Shown here: positions 6,993 through 17,764 of the stretch, piece by piece | How positions within the stretch are numbered: position 1 is the first letter of the stretch | How the letters are laid out: each line of letters begins with the position of its first letter | NCBI GenBank assembly: GCA_000824805.1 | Contig: CCNA01000001.1 | Span: 1-64,000, forward strand | Length of the DNA: 64,000 nucleotides | Reading direction: 5' to 3' | Source of the DNA: Mesorhizobium sp. SOD10 | GTDB taxonomy: Bacteria > Pseudomonadota > Alphaproteobacteria > Rhizobiales > Rhizobiaceae | Translations under genes and position numbers: made by a program | The notes under the pieces: model-generated | What the model was told of the DNA's origin: nothing | What the model saw: the letters and a program-made list of their open reading frames with translations, nothing else | The model's database searches: none

Positions 6993-8569
6993 CCACCGTT
7001 GGCGAAGCGCTGATCACGCTGCTCGAGGCGCATGGCGTCGACACCGTCTTCGGCATTCCGGGCGTCCACACGGTCGAGCTCTATCGCGGCCTGGCGCGCT
7101 CGAAGATCCGCCATGTCACGCCGCGCCACGAGCAAGGCGCCGGCTTCATGGCCGATGGCTATGCGCGCGCCGGCGGCCGTCCGGGCGTCGCTTTCGTGAT
7201 CACCGGACCGGGGCTGACCAATACCATCACCGCCATGGGCCAGGCGCGCGCCGATTCGGTGCCGATGCTGGTCATTTCCGGCGTCAATGCCACCGATACG
7301 CTGGGCAAGGGCCTCGGCTTCCTGCATGAACTCCCAGATCAGCGCGGCATGATGGAAAAGGTTGCGCTGTTTTCCGAGCGCATCACCGAGGCCGGGCAGT
7401 TGCCGGGCGCGCTCGCCCGCGCCTTCGCGCTGTTTTCGTCGGCGCGGCCGGGCCCGGTGCATATCGAGATTCCCACCGACGTCATGGTTAAGCCCGCCGA
7501 CGGCATCGCGGCAGCGCTGAGCAACGCCGCGCCGCCGTCGCCGACCGCCGCGGCGGTCGCCGAGGCGGCGACGTTGATCAAGGCCGCCAGCCGTCCGCTG
7601 ATTCTGTCGGGCGGCGGCGCCAGGAAAGCCGACGCGGCGCTGCGGCGCCTGGCCGAGATGCTTGGCGCGCCGGTCGTCGAGACCGCCAATGCGCGCGGCC
7701 TGCTGCATGGCCATCCGCTCTGCGTGCCGGCCAGTCCCAGTCTGAAGGCCGTGCGCGCGCTGATGGCGGAGGCCGATCTGGTGATCGCGGCCGGCACCGA
7801 ATTCGGACCGACCGACTATGACGGCTATGGCGACGGCGGCTTCGTGCTGCCCAAGAACCTGATCCGCATCGATATTGGGGCCGACCAGATCGCGCGCCGG
7901 CCGGTGACGGTCGGCATCCAGGCGGATTGCGCCGAGGGGATCGAGGTTTTGCTGTCGGCAATTGGGCCGGGTCATCCCGCCGCCAAGGACGGCGAAGCCC
8001 GCGCGGCCGCCGCACGGAACGCCGCGCTGGCCGAGCTGAGGCCCGAATACCTGGCGCAGGTTCGCGCGGTGGAGATGATCCGCGACGCGCTGCCGGGCGC
8101 CATCATCGTCGGCGATTCGACCCAACCGATCTATGCCGCCAACCTCTATTACGACCACGACCGTCCCGGCGGCTGGTTCAACGCCGCGACCGGCTTCGGC
8201 GCGCTGGGCTATGGTCCGCCGGCGGCGATCGGCGCGGCGCTCGCCGTTCCGCAAGCGCCGGTGGTGTGCCTCACCGGCGATGGTGGCTTCCAGTTCACCT
8301 TGCCGGAGATCGGCGCCGCGCTCGATGCCGGGGCGCCGGTGATCTTCGTCGTCTGGAACAATCGCGGCTATCGCGAGATCGAGACCTCGATGCTCGATGT
8401 CGGCGTCGAGCCGGTCGGCGTGTCGCCGGCGCCGCCGGATTTCTGCAAGCTCGCCGAGGCCTATGGCCTCGAGGCCGAGCGCTTGACCGGCGTCGGCGGT
8501 CTCACCGAGGCGCTGAAGCGCGCGCGGGCGGCGGCCAGGCCGCGCGTCATCGAAATCACCGTTGACTGA
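6989..8569 (+). CDS. ThDP-dependent 2-oxo acid decarboxylase, AruI-like
   Basis: This 526-residue thiamine diphosphate enzyme has the acetolactate-synthase domain order. Catalytic Glu48 lies in RHEQGAGFMADGYAR, a central FAD/ADP-like domain follows, and the C-terminal ThDP-binding motif GDGGFQFTLPEIG ends in NN about 27 residues later. The family marker FGIPGVHTVELYRGL and overall length match 5-guanidino-2-oxopentanoate decarboxylase (AruI) of the arginine transaminase pathway, which makes 4-guanidinobutyraldehyde. No aminotransferase or guanidinobutyraldehyde dehydrogenase gene is next to it. Start overlaps the regulator stop by four bases. Acetolactate synthase proper is less likely because no small subunit is adjacent and the context is guanidino metabolism. 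Confidence 0.78.
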   Translation: MTTVGEALITLLEAHGVDTVFGIPGVHTVELYRGLARSKIRHVTPRHEQGAGFMADGYARAGGRPGVAFVITGPGLTNTITAMGQARADSVPMLVISGVNATDTLGKGLGFLHELPDQRGMMEKVALFSERITEAGQLPGALARAFALFSSARPGPVHIEIPTDVMVKPADGIAAALSNAAPPSPTAAAVAEAATLIKAASRPLILSGGGARKADAALRRLAEMLGAPVVETANARGLLHGHPLCVPASPSLKAVRALMAEADLVIAAGTEFGPTDYDGYGDGGFVLPKNLIRIDIGADQIARRPVTVGIQADCAEGIEVLLSAIGPGHPAAKDGEARAAAARNAALAELRPEYLAQVRAVEMIRDALPGAIIVGDSTQPIYAANLYYDHDRPGGWFNAATGFGALGYGPPAAIGAALAVPQAPVVCLTGDGGFQFTLPEIGAALDAGAPVIFVVWNNRGYREIETSMLDVGVEPVGVSPAPPDFCKLAEAYGLEAERLTGVGGLTEALKRARAAARPRVIEITVD

Positions 8570-8595
8570 AAGCTGCTGCGACCGTTGCTCGGTCC

Positions 8596-8613
8596 CTGCC
8601 GGTACACCGGCAG
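8596..8613 (+). other. Short GC hairpin after the decarboxylase gene
   Basis: CTGCCGGT and ACCGGCAG are complementary around a two-base centre. It lies 27 bp past the stop codon. No T tract follows, so intrinsic termination is uncertain. Confidence 0.35.
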
Positions 8614-8772
8614 TTCGCGCCGCTCCGACGGGGGGCCGACGCATGCAAAGACGCTGCGCCAGCCATGTCGATATTTCAATTGAGTGACAGCGCGAAAGGC
8701 GCGACGATTCACAATCGGGGCGGCATAACCACAAGAAGCATAATCATAAAAAACGACAGGAGCGGTCTAAGT

Positions 8773-9480
8773 ATGACGGAAACGCTGAATGGCAGGCATG
8801 TCGTGGTGACGGGCGGCACTGGGGCGCTCGGCGGCGCGGTTGTCGGCAGGCTGCTTGAACAAGGCGCGATCTGCCACGTGCCCAACGCCCACGCGGCGGC
8901 CCCGCCGCATTTTCCTTTCGCGGCCCATGCCAGCGTGCATCTGGCGCATAATGTCGATCTGTCGGATTCGGCCAAGGTCGAAGCTTTCTACCATCAGGTG
9001 CCCGCGCTCTGGGCCTCGATCCACCTTGCCGGCGGCTTCACCATGGCGCCGGTCGAGAAGATCGAGTCGGCCTCCTTCGCCGAGATGATGGACACCAACG
9101 CCCGCACAGCCTTCCTGTGCAGCCGCGCCGCGGTGCGCTCGATGCTGGCGTCGGGCACCGCGGGGCGCATCGTCAACGTCAGCGCGCGCGCCGGGCTTGA
9201 TCCCAGGCGCGGCGCCGGAATGGTCGCCTATGCCGCGAGCAAGGCGGCGGTCGCGGCCATCACGGTGGCGATGGCCGAGGAGCTGAAGCACAAGGGCATC
9301 CTGGTCAATGCTGTAGCCCCCTCGACGCTCGACACGCCCGCCACCCGCGCCGACATGCCGGACGCCGATTTCACCAAATGGGTCAGCCTCGAAGCCGCCG
9401 CCGAAGCGATCGCCTATCTCGCCTCGCCCGCCAACCAGGCCATGAGCGGCACGCTGGTTCCGCTCTATGGGCGAGCCTGA
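8773..9480 (+). CDS. Short-chain dehydrogenase/reductase
   Basis: This 235-residue SDR has the nucleotide-binding TGGTGALGGAV motif near residues 14-24, an NTR/NAR-type segment (MDTNARTAF), catalytic Ser near NVSARAG and the Tyr-x-x-x-Lys pair in YAASKAAV. It acts in the cytosol on an unknown carbonyl or alcohol. Start 8773 is preceded by AGGAG about ten bases upstream; the in-frame extension of 36 codons upstream has no such site. It is separated by 200 bp from the decarboxylase operon and ends at a bidirectional terminator, so it is probably monocistronic. Confidence 0.8.
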   Translation: MTETLNGRHVVVTGGTGALGGAVVGRLLEQGAICHVPNAHAAAPPHFPFAAHASVHLAHNVDLSDSAKVEAFYHQVPALWASIHLAGGFTMAPVEKIESASFAEMMDTNARTAFLCSRAAVRSMLASGTAGRIVNVSARAGLDPRRGAGMVAYAASKAAVAAITVAMAEELKHKGILVNAVAPSTLDTPATRADMPDADFTKWVSLEAAAEAIAYLASPANQAMSGTLVPLYGRA

Positions 9481-9502
9481 CCTCATAGATCAAAGTGCAA
9501 TG

Positions 9503-9537
9503 AAAAAAACCCGCCGGATCGCTCCGGCGGGGTTTTT
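9503..9537. terminator. Bidirectional intrinsic terminator
   Basis: An A7 tract, the arms CCCGCCGG and CCGGCGGG with a six-base loop, and a T5 tract follow in order. It separates the convergent SDR gene and rpsA and can terminate both transcripts. Confidence 0.9.
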
Positions 9538-9558
9538 GCTTTCGGTAAAGGAAAGAGC

Positions 9559-11256
9559 TTAGTTGCCCTGCTTTTTCAGCGCCGCGCCCAGGATGTCGCC
9601 GAGCGACGCGCCGGAGTCGGTCGAGCCGTACTGGGCGACCGCTTCCTTCTCCTCGGCGATTTCCAGCGCCTTGATCGAGACCTGCAGCTTGCGGGTCTTC
9701 TTGTCGAAGGCGATGACGCGGGCATCGACCTTCTGGCCGACGGTGAAGCGCTCGGGGCGCTGCTCGTCGCGATCGCGCGAAAGGTCGGAGCGCTTGATGA
9801 AGGTCTCGAGGCCGCTGTCGACCAGCCGCACATCCAGACCGCCATCCTTCACGCCGATGACCTCGCAGGTGACGACGGCGTTCTTGCGCAGCTCGCCGCT
9901 GCTGGCCGCTTCGCCGACCGTGTCACGGGCCAGCTGCTTGATGCCGAGCGAGATGCGCTCCTTCTCGATGTCGACGTCGAGCACCTGCGCCTTGACCATG
10001 TCGCCGCGATTGTACTCTTCAATGACCTGCTCGCCCGGACGGGTCCAGTCGAGGTCGGAGAGGTGCACCATGCCGTCCACGTCGCCTTCCAGGCCGATGA
10101 ACAGGCCGAACTCGGTCTTGTTCTTGACCTCGCCCTCTACCTGGCTGCCGACCGGATGGTTGCGCGCGAAGGCCTCCCACGGGTTCTCCAGCGTCTGCTT
10201 GAGACCGAGCGAGATGCGGCGCTTGGCCGGATCGACCTCGAGCACGACCACGTCGACTTCCTGCGTCGTCGACAGGATCTTGCCGGGGTGCACGTTCTTC
10301 TTCGTCCACGACATTTCCGAAACGTGGATGAGGCCCTCGATGCCCGGCTCCAGCTCGACGAACGCGCCGTAGTCGGTGATGTTGGTGACGGTGCCCTTGA
10401 TCTTCTTGCCGATCGGGAACTTGGTGCCGATATCCGACCACGGATCCGACTCGAGCTGCTTCATGCCGAGCGAGATGCGGTGGGTTTCCTGGTTGATGCG
10501 GATGATCTGCACCTTGACCGTCTGGCCGATGTTGAGGATCTCGGTCGGATGGTTGACGCGGCGCCATGCCATGTCGGTGACATGCAGCAGGCCGTCGATG
10601 CCGCCGAGGTCGACGAACGCACCGTAATCGGTGATGTTCTTGACCACGCCTTCGACCACCTGGCCTTCCTCGAGGTTCTGCACGATCTCCGAACGCTGTT
10701 CGGCGCGGCTCTCCTCGAGCACGGTGCGGCGCGACACCACGATGTTGCCGCGGCGGCGATCCATCTTGAGGATCTCGAAAGGCTGCGGGTTGTGCATCAG
10801 CGGGGTGACGTCGCGGATCGGGCGGATATCGACCTGGCTGCGCGGCAGGAACGCCACGGCGCCGTCGAGGTCGACGGTGAAGCCGCCCTTGACCTGGTTG
10901 AAGATGACGCCTTCGACGCGCTCGCCCTTGGTGAACTTCTCTTCGAGACGCACCCAGCTCTCCTCGCGGCGAGCCTTCTCGCGCGACAGCATGGCTTCGC
11001 CAAGCGCGTTCTCGATGCGCTCGACATAGACCTCGACGGTGTCGCCGACCTTGAGGGAGGAGTCCTTGCCCTTGGCGCCGAATTCCTTCAGCGGCACGCG
11101 GCCTTCGACCTTGAGGCCGACATCGATGATGGCCATGTCCTTTTCGATCGCGGTGATCGTGCCCCGGACAACCTGGCCCTCGCCGGAATGGCCGGCGGTG
11201 AATGATTCTTCGAGCATGCTCGCGAAATCGTCGCGAGACGGATTAGCAGCTGACAT
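9559..11256 (-). CDS. rpsA: 30S ribosomal protein S1
   Basis: This 565-residue protein is built of six OB-fold S1 RNA-binding repeats. The best conserved ones are marked by GVVKNITDYGAFVDLGGIDGLLHVTDM and the near-identical next repeat GTVTNITDYGAFVELEPGIEGLIHVSEMSW. It binds mRNA and brings it to the 30S subunit. Length fits alphaproteobacterial S1. It lies downstream of cmk and aroA on the same strand, a conserved alphaproteobacterial order, and ends at the terminator at 9503-9537. The 193-bp gap before it may hold its own promoter. Confidence 0.97.
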   Translation of the reverse strand: MSAANPSRDDFASMLEESFTAGHSGEGQVVRGTITAIEKDMAIIDVGLKVEGRVPLKEFGAKGKDSSLKVGDTVEVYVERIENALGEAMLSREKARREESWVRLEEKFTKGERVEGVIFNQVKGGFTVDLDGAVAFLPRSQVDIRPIRDVTPLMHNPQPFEILKMDRRRGNIVVSRRTVLEESRAEQRSEIVQNLEEGQVVEGVVKNITDYGAFVDLGGIDGLLHVTDMAWRRVNHPTEILNIGQTVKVQIIRINQETHRISLGMKQLESDPWSDIGTKFPIGKKIKGTVTNITDYGAFVELEPGIEGLIHVSEMSWTKKNVHPGKILSTTQEVDVVVLEVDPAKRRISLGLKQTLENPWEAFARNHPVGSQVEGEVKNKTEFGLFIGLEGDVDGMVHLSDLDWTRPGEQVIEEYNRGDMVKAQVLDVDIEKERISLGIKQLARDTVGEAASSGELRKNAVVTCEVIGVKDGGLDVRLVDSGLETFIKRSDLSRDRDEQRPERFTVGQKVDARVIAFDKKTRKLQVSIKALEIAEEKEAVAQYGSTDSGASLGDILGAALKKQGN

Positions 11257-11449
11257 TGTTTCTCCTGGAATGCTCCGCGCTGGCGGAGCGGGCGCCGTGG
11301 GTTAGCGTTGCGTGAGCCTGCCGGCGTTCCGGGCTGAAGAGCCCTTGGCCGCTTTTCGAGCGGCAAGTCCGGCGCATGAAGAATGCTGGCAGGCTGGTTC
11401 GTGCCCGATATGGGTATTTTCGCCGCCTGAGGCAACCGAAAAAGCCCGA

Positions 11450-13575
<2,126 letters not shown>

Positions 13576-13688
13576 TCATCCCCTTGGCGCAAGCCTTTGA
13601 AAAGCGGGTTTTGAGGTCATGTCTTTTGGCTTTGACAGCGCGGAAAACTGCGGTTAAGGGGACCATTCTTTTTTTGACGAGGCCTGAC

Positions 13689-14081
13689 GTGGCAAAAGCT
13701 GAACTTGGCACCAAGCGTATCGACCCCGAAACGGGGCGGAAATTCTACGATCTGAACAAGGACCCGATCGTCTCGCCCTATACCGGCAAGAGCTATCCGC
13801 GTTCCTATTTCGAGGAAGGCAAGATTTCCGCCCTCGAGGAGGATGAGGATGTCGCCGACAAGGAAATCGACGCCGAGGAAGAAGAGGGCGCCGAACTCGT
13901 TTCGTTGGAAGATGCCGACGAGGAGACCAAGGGCGGCGGCGACGATCTTCCCGATCTCGGCGACGACGAGGACGTGGATCTCGGCGACGATGACGACGAC
14001 ACCTTCCTTGCCGACGAAGAGGAAGAGGACGACGACGTCTCCGATATGATCGGTGTCGGCGACGACGAGGACGAGGTCTGA
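13689..14081 (+). CDS. TIGR02300 family acidic protein
   Basis: This 130-residue protein of unknown function has a conserved N-terminal module, AKAELGTKRIDPETGRKFYDLNKDPIVSPYTGKSYPRSYF, of about 45 residues that resembles a small zinc-ribbon-like fold lacking cysteines. It is followed by an extremely acidic tail of Asp and Glu runs. Such proteins are widespread in alphaproteobacteria and often precede this tRNA-Ala region. The true start is a GTG at 13689, since the 39 upstream in-frame codons lie in the aroA promoter gap and are not conserved. It is divergent from aroA. The acidic tail suggests binding to a basic partner, which is speculation. Confidence 0.8.
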   Translation: MAKAELGTKRIDPETGRKFYDLNKDPIVSPYTGKSYPRSYFEEGKISALEEDEDVADKEIDAEEEEGAELVSLEDADEETKGGGDDLPDLGDDEDVDLGDDDDDTFLADEEEEDDDVSDMIGVGDDEDEV

Positions 14082-14182
14082 TTCTGATTGTTTGCCGGCC
14101 ATTTTCGCCTGTGACGAAAAAGCGGTCTTTCAAGGCTTGATCTTGACCGAAGGCGGCGCTAGAAGCCGCCAGCACTAAACGA

Positions 14183-14204
14183 CGGCGCGGTCCCAACCGC
14201 GCCG
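14183..14204. other. Strong hairpin upstream of tRNA-Ala
   Basis: CGGCGCGGT and ACCGCGCCG are perfect 9-bp arms around a four-base loop, ending 41 bp before the tRNA. There is no T tract. It may end the upstream transcript or mark tRNA precursor processing. Confidence 0.4.
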
Positions 14205-14245
14205 GATCTCTTCGCCGGAAACGGCGCCGGCTGACTGCCGGGAGT

Positions 14246-14321
<76 letters not shown>

Positions 14322-14484
14322 AACAGTCCTTCCTGCTCGAAGTTTTTTTCAGATGGCCGACGTCACCGCTTGGCTGCGGCGCCCGAGCCCCGCATGACGG
14401 GCCTGGAGGCGAAGGCATCTGGCGACCGGCATGGAGCCTGAGGGAACCCGGTCAAACGGTCCGCTCCTTGTCGTGCAGCTGCGG

Positions 14485-14985
14485 CTAACCGCGCTCGGCG
14501 CGGGTTCTCGCTGCCTTGCGCGCTGCCGCCGATCGTCCGGCGGCGCCTTTGGTCTGTGCGGCTTTCCTGGCCGCCGCCGACCGCTCCGCGGCAGTGCGGC
14601 CGGACGCGGCGCTTTTGGCCTGCCGTGACAGGGCCTCGTGGGAGGCGGTGCTTTTCGGCTCGCCCTCGAGCACCTTCGACACTGCCTTCGAGACTTTCGG
14701 CTGGCGCTTCGGCTTCCGTTCGCCCTGGCCCGCCTCGTAAGCGTATTTGGCGCTCTTGCGCGTGGTCTCCTTCACGTCGCCTTTCTTGGGGGGCGGCAGG
14801 TCGACGCCCGCGCGACGCGCCTCCGAAAGGCCGATGGCGATCGCCTGCTTGGTGGAGCGGGCGCCATGTTTGCCGCGGCGGATTTTGTCGATTTCCGCAT
14901 GAACGAATTCACCGGCCTGCGTGCTTGCCGACTTGCCCTCGCGCTTGTCCTTGCGCGCCTTTTCGATGGTTTTCTTGTCCGGCAT
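14485..14985 (-). CDS. DUF6496 protein with histone-H1-like tail
   Basis: This 166-residue cytosolic protein has an N-terminal DUF6496-type domain (EFVHAEIDKIRRGKHGARSTKQAIAIGLSEARRAGVDLPPPKKG). It is followed by a long Lys/Ala/Arg-rich low-complexity tail with repeated AAARKAA units, like bacterial histone-H1-like nucleoid proteins. DNA binding is a reasonable but untested guess. A good AAGGAG site precedes the start at 14985. It lies 48 bp behind a truncated PEBP gene on the same strand and past tRNA-Ala, a pattern consistent with past rearrangement here. Confidence 0.72.
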   Translation of the reverse strand: MPDKKTIEKARKDKREGKSASTQAGEFVHAEIDKIRRGKHGARSTKQAIAIGLSEARRAGVDLPPPKKGDVKETTRKSAKYAYEAGQGERKPKRQPKVSKAVSKVLEGEPKSTASHEALSRQAKSAASGRTAAERSAAARKAAQTKGAAGRSAAARKAARTRAERG

Positions 14986-15033
14986 TGTTTTCTCCTTATT
15001 CGAACGGGCATAAACGAACGCCGAGAGTCCGCT

Positions 15034-15246
15034 TCAGTCTCGCCCGGCGGCGATGTCATAGACGGCCCAATGGCGAAACATGCCGCGCGTCGCGTCGGAA
15101 TCCTCGACGACGAGCAGGAAGCTTCTGGTCCCGGCCGGCGCGTTCTTCCATTGCAGGGGAGGTGACAGATTGCCGCCGTTGCGGACATAGGGTTCGGGAA
15201 TGACCTGCCCGTTTTCAAAGGCTGGACTCTCACGCGTGAAAGCCAT
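15034..15246 (-). pseudogene. Truncated YbhB/YbcL (PEBP) family protein
   Basis: These 70 codons encode the N-terminal third of a Raf-kinase-inhibitor-like (PEBP) protein. Recognisable parts are SPAFENGQVIPEPYVRNGGNLSPPLQWKNAPAGTRSFLLVVEDSDA and HWAVYDIAAGRD, after which TGA stops the frame. Full members have about 150-180 residues and a later GHGxHHY-type active-site region. None of that follows in any frame; instead the DUF6496 gene begins 48 bp on. The 3-prime part was therefore lost by deletion or rearrangement. A short functional peptide is unlikely. Confidence 0.7.
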
Positions 15247-15606
15247 GGCTGGTACTCCGTGCCCTTATCGCATTCGTATCGAGGAAATTCACGAGCGATG
15301 GTTGCTCGGATCGGCAGAGCGCACTCGGATCAGTGGAGCGCAATCGCTGCTGGTTTTCTTGGCAACGCGAGGCATCGGCGGGAGTTCCAGTACCATGCCT
15401 CGCGATGGAGCCCCGAGGGATGCTCGCAAGTGGAGCCATCGTCCCTGGAAAACTGCCCGGACGGAGTGACGCCGGTCGCATCCGGCGAAAGATACCGGCA
15501 GGTCGGCATGAGAGCGTCGACGCGCAGCCGGTGGTCTCGAAGATTTCGCCGGTCGCATTTTCGGTATACTGAATCGAGAAGATGCCGGGACAACAGGAAC
15601 AACATC
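15247..15606. other. Gene-free stretch
   Basis: No reading frame in these 360 bases has protein-like composition; the frames present are shadows rich in Arg and Ser. A TATACT hexamer near 15563-15568 could be the -10 element for the small protein starting at 15607. Confidence 0.4.
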
Positions 15607-15732
15607 ATGCGCGTTCTGGTCCGGATTGCGGTGATTGTCGCGATATTGTTGGCGTTGCTCTATCTGGGATTGTGGTACTCGACCGGCGAACAGGGCTTTC
15701 TGCTGATCCCGGGCGGCACGCCGGCTCAATAG
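15607..15732 (+). CDS. Small single-pass membrane protein
   Basis: This 41-residue peptide has one strong hydrophobic helix (VLVRIAVIVAILLALLYLGLWY) followed by a short polar tail containing GEQGFLLIPGG. An AGGA lies about ten bases before the ATG. It resembles the many unnamed small inner-membrane proteins of rhizobia. No function is assigned. Support is the clean helix, the ribosome-binding site and a candidate -10 element upstream. Confidence 0.45.
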   Translation: MRVLVRIAVIVAILLALLYLGLWYSTGEQGFLLIPGGTPAQ

Positions 15733-15870
15733 ACAGAGTATCCGTCTCGGAAGAAGCGGATCGCGCAGACTGGACGTGGCCGGGAGACGGCACTTTGCGA
15801 TACGGGACCGCGCCCGAGGAAATCCCTATGCCGGCGGCGGCAACTAGGCTAAGGGCTTCCTGTCAGAGGG

Positions 15871-16434
15871 ATGCTCATGAATATTCCGGTTTTGGGTGGG
15901 AAACTGGCGCAGGCACGGGTTCGATCCGGACTACTTGCGCGACCAGGCAGTCTCTTGCCGATGTTTTGCATTGCGGCCGCGCTTGTCGCTTGCCAGTCCG
16001 CTCCCGAGGAGCCGCCTCCACCTCAACCTGCCCCGGCCGCTGTTGCTGCTCCCGCTCCGGCCTCGCCGAATTCGGCTGTGCTGGATCAGACGGTCGCGGT
16101 CGTCCCGCCCGGTAAGGGCGTTCCGGCGAGATACGCCGCATTCTCCGGCATATGGGCGGGGCAGCTCAACGGCATGTATGATGGCAAGCTCGCGGTCCTG
16201 ACCGTGTCTTCGGGCGGGCAGGTGACGGTGAGCTACGCATGGGGCGACCTGGCCGACAACAAGCCGGGTGTCGCGGACGGCTCCGGCAGGATCGTAGGCA
16301 ACACTTTGAAGCTCGGGCGCCTGCCGAACGGCGCGGACATCACCGCCACGATGCCCTCGCCGGGAACACTCAACGTCACCTACGCGCTTGCCGGCCAGAC
16401 CTATACCGGCTCGTTCGCCCGGGTCAGCCAGTAA
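15871..16434 (+). CDS. Putative lipoprotein of unknown function
   Basis: This 187-residue exported protein has a long N-terminal segment ending in a lipobox (AALVAC, Cys near residue 41), then a Pro/Ala-rich linker (PEEPPPPQPAPAAVAAPAPASP). A small C-terminal beta-rich domain of about 100 residues begins FSGIWAGQLNGMYDGKLAVLTVSSGGQVTVSYAWGD. Acylation and outer- or inner-membrane anchoring are predicted. The domain resembles small beta-sandwich modules that follow carbohydrate enzymes, but I do not recognise it. The start could also be the ATG at 15877. It is not clearly in an operon. Confidence 0.65.
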   Translation: MLMNIPVLGGKLAQARVRSGLLARPGSLLPMFCIAAALVACQSAPEEPPPPQPAPAAVAAPAPASPNSAVLDQTVAVVPPGKGVPARYAAFSGIWAGQLNGMYDGKLAVLTVSSGGQVTVSYAWGDLADNKPGVADGSGRIVGNTLKLGRLPNGADITATMPSPGTLNVTYALAGQTYTGSFARVSQ

Positions 16435-16447
16435 GCAACGCCGGCCG

Positions 16448-17575
16448 CTAGGATCCAAGCGGGTCGCGCGTGATCCGCACGCACATCGGCGTTCCGATTT
16501 CGATGGCATGGCCGGTGGCGGTCAGCCGGCCGCTTGCCTCATCGCGGGCGAAGATCGAGATGCGGTCGGCGTTCTGGTTGGCCGAAAACAGATGCCTGCC
16601 CGATGGCGTCAGCGCGAGGTTGCGCGGCGTCGCGCCGCCGCAAGGCGTGAAGTCGACCGGATCGAGCTTTCCCGACTGCTGATCGACAGCAAAAATGGCG
16701 ACGCTGTCATGGCCTCTGTTGGAGCCGTAGAGGAAGCGTCCGTCGGGCGAGATCTGGATGTCGGCGCAGTGATTGTGCGCGCGAGCCTCTCCGGGCACCG
16801 CCGGCTTGGTGTCGATGAGTTCAAGCCTGCCTGAAGACGGCTCAAGCGCCAGCGACACCACCGTCGAGTCCAGCTCGTTCATGACGAAGACGAAGCGGCC
16901 GTTCGGATGCAGCGCGACGTGACGCGGCCCGGCGCCGGGCGCCAGCGCCGACGAAGCGAGCTTCGCCAGCGTGCCGTCCGGCTCGATGCGGTAGGAGACC
17001 AATTGATCGATGCCGAGGTCGGCGACGATGGCGACGCCGCCCTGGATGGTTTCGGTGACGCTGTGCGCATGCGACCGCTCCTGCCGTTCGGCGTTGGGGC
17101 CTGTGCCGGAATGGGCGACGCTCGCCAGCGGCGCCGTCAGGCCGCCATCGGCCGCAAAGCCGAACACGGCGACCGCCTTGTCGGGCCCGCCGCTGCCCAT
17201 GCCGTAATTCGCGACCAGCAGCTTGCCGCCGTCGCGGGTGATCGTGTTGTGCGCGGTGATGCTGCCGAGCGAGGGCTGCTTGTTGATATAGTCGAGCGAA
17301 TTGGTGGCGCGCTCGAAGCGATAGGCCGTGACCGTTCCCTCGCGCCAGGCGAAGACTTCCGAATTGGCATAGATGCGCGTCCCGTCCGGCGTTACCGACA
17401 GGAAGGTCGGATTGTCGATTTCGTCGGTCTCGGCAAGTTTCTGCACTGCAAGCGTCGTCTCGTCGAAAGCATAGACGCCGAGGCCGACGCCGCGCGCGCC
17501 CTGGAAATAGGGCGCCTCGCGGTTGAGGCTGCCGACAAACACAAGACAGGCGCTTTCCATCGATCTTTCTCCCAT
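16448..17575 (-). CDS. Lactonase family seven-bladed beta-propeller protein
   Basis: This 375-residue protein resembles 6-phosphogluconolactonase of the YbhE/Pgl type (PF10282). Blade motifs include PTFLSVTPDGTRIYANSE, HSVTETIQGGVAIVADLGIDQLVSYRIEPDGTL, GPRHVALHPNGRFVFVMNELDSTV and CADIQISPDGRFLYGSNRGHDSV. Such enzymes hydrolyse sugar lactones in the cytosol or periplasm; no signal peptide is visible. It lies divergent from the MaoC/CoA-transferase operon, so it may serve a sugar or sugar-acid pathway rather than the pentose phosphate route. The start may be the ATG five codons later (17560). Confidence 0.82.
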   Translation of the reverse strand: MGERSMESACLVFVGSLNREAPYFQGARGVGLGVYAFDETTLAVQKLAETDEIDNPTFLSVTPDGTRIYANSEVFAWREGTVTAYRFERATNSLDYINKQPSLGSITAHNTITRDGGKLLVANYGMGSGGPDKAVAVFGFAADGGLTAPLASVAHSGTGPNAERQERSHAHSVTETIQGGVAIVADLGIDQLVSYRIEPDGTLAKLASSALAPGAGPRHVALHPNGRFVFVMNELDSTVVSLALEPSSGRLELIDTKPAVPGEARAHNHCADIQISPDGRFLYGSNRGHDSVAIFAVDQQSGKLDPVDFTPCGGATPRNLALTPSGRHLFSANQNADRISIFARDEASGRLTATGHAIEIGTPMCVRITRDPLGS

Positions 17576-17646
17576 GGCCGACGACCCTTCGGCCTGTGCG
17601 GCTTTCCAAAAATTTCGCCGATCATCGCTTGCAAGGCAATCCCATA

Positions 17647-17672
17647 TGTGAAAATATTATTCACAAAAGAAA
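17647..17672. promoter_or_regulatory. Candidate operator upstream of the MaoC/CoA-transferase operon
   Basis: TGTGAA and TTCACA form a perfect 6-bp inverted repeat with a 7-nt AT spacer (17647-17665). The overlapping 17-mer at 17656-17672 matches 15 of 17 positions at 27032-27048, beside the fuconolactonase-like gene. A shared regulator is possible. The site is about 95 bp before the MaoC start. Confidence 0.4.
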
Positions 17673-17764
17673 ATTGACGGGAGGAAAGCGATTATGCGTC
17701 TCGCCATCCGGAATCGCGCCCGGAACCGCTTTGCAGGCCGCGCCGGAAGCTTCCGGAGAGGATC

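Noticed and set aside
6989-8569. Acetolactate synthase large subunit
   Set aside because: The fold is shared, but no small subunit is nearby and the DDAH/TetR context and AruI-like motifs favour a guanidino-oxo-acid decarboxylase.
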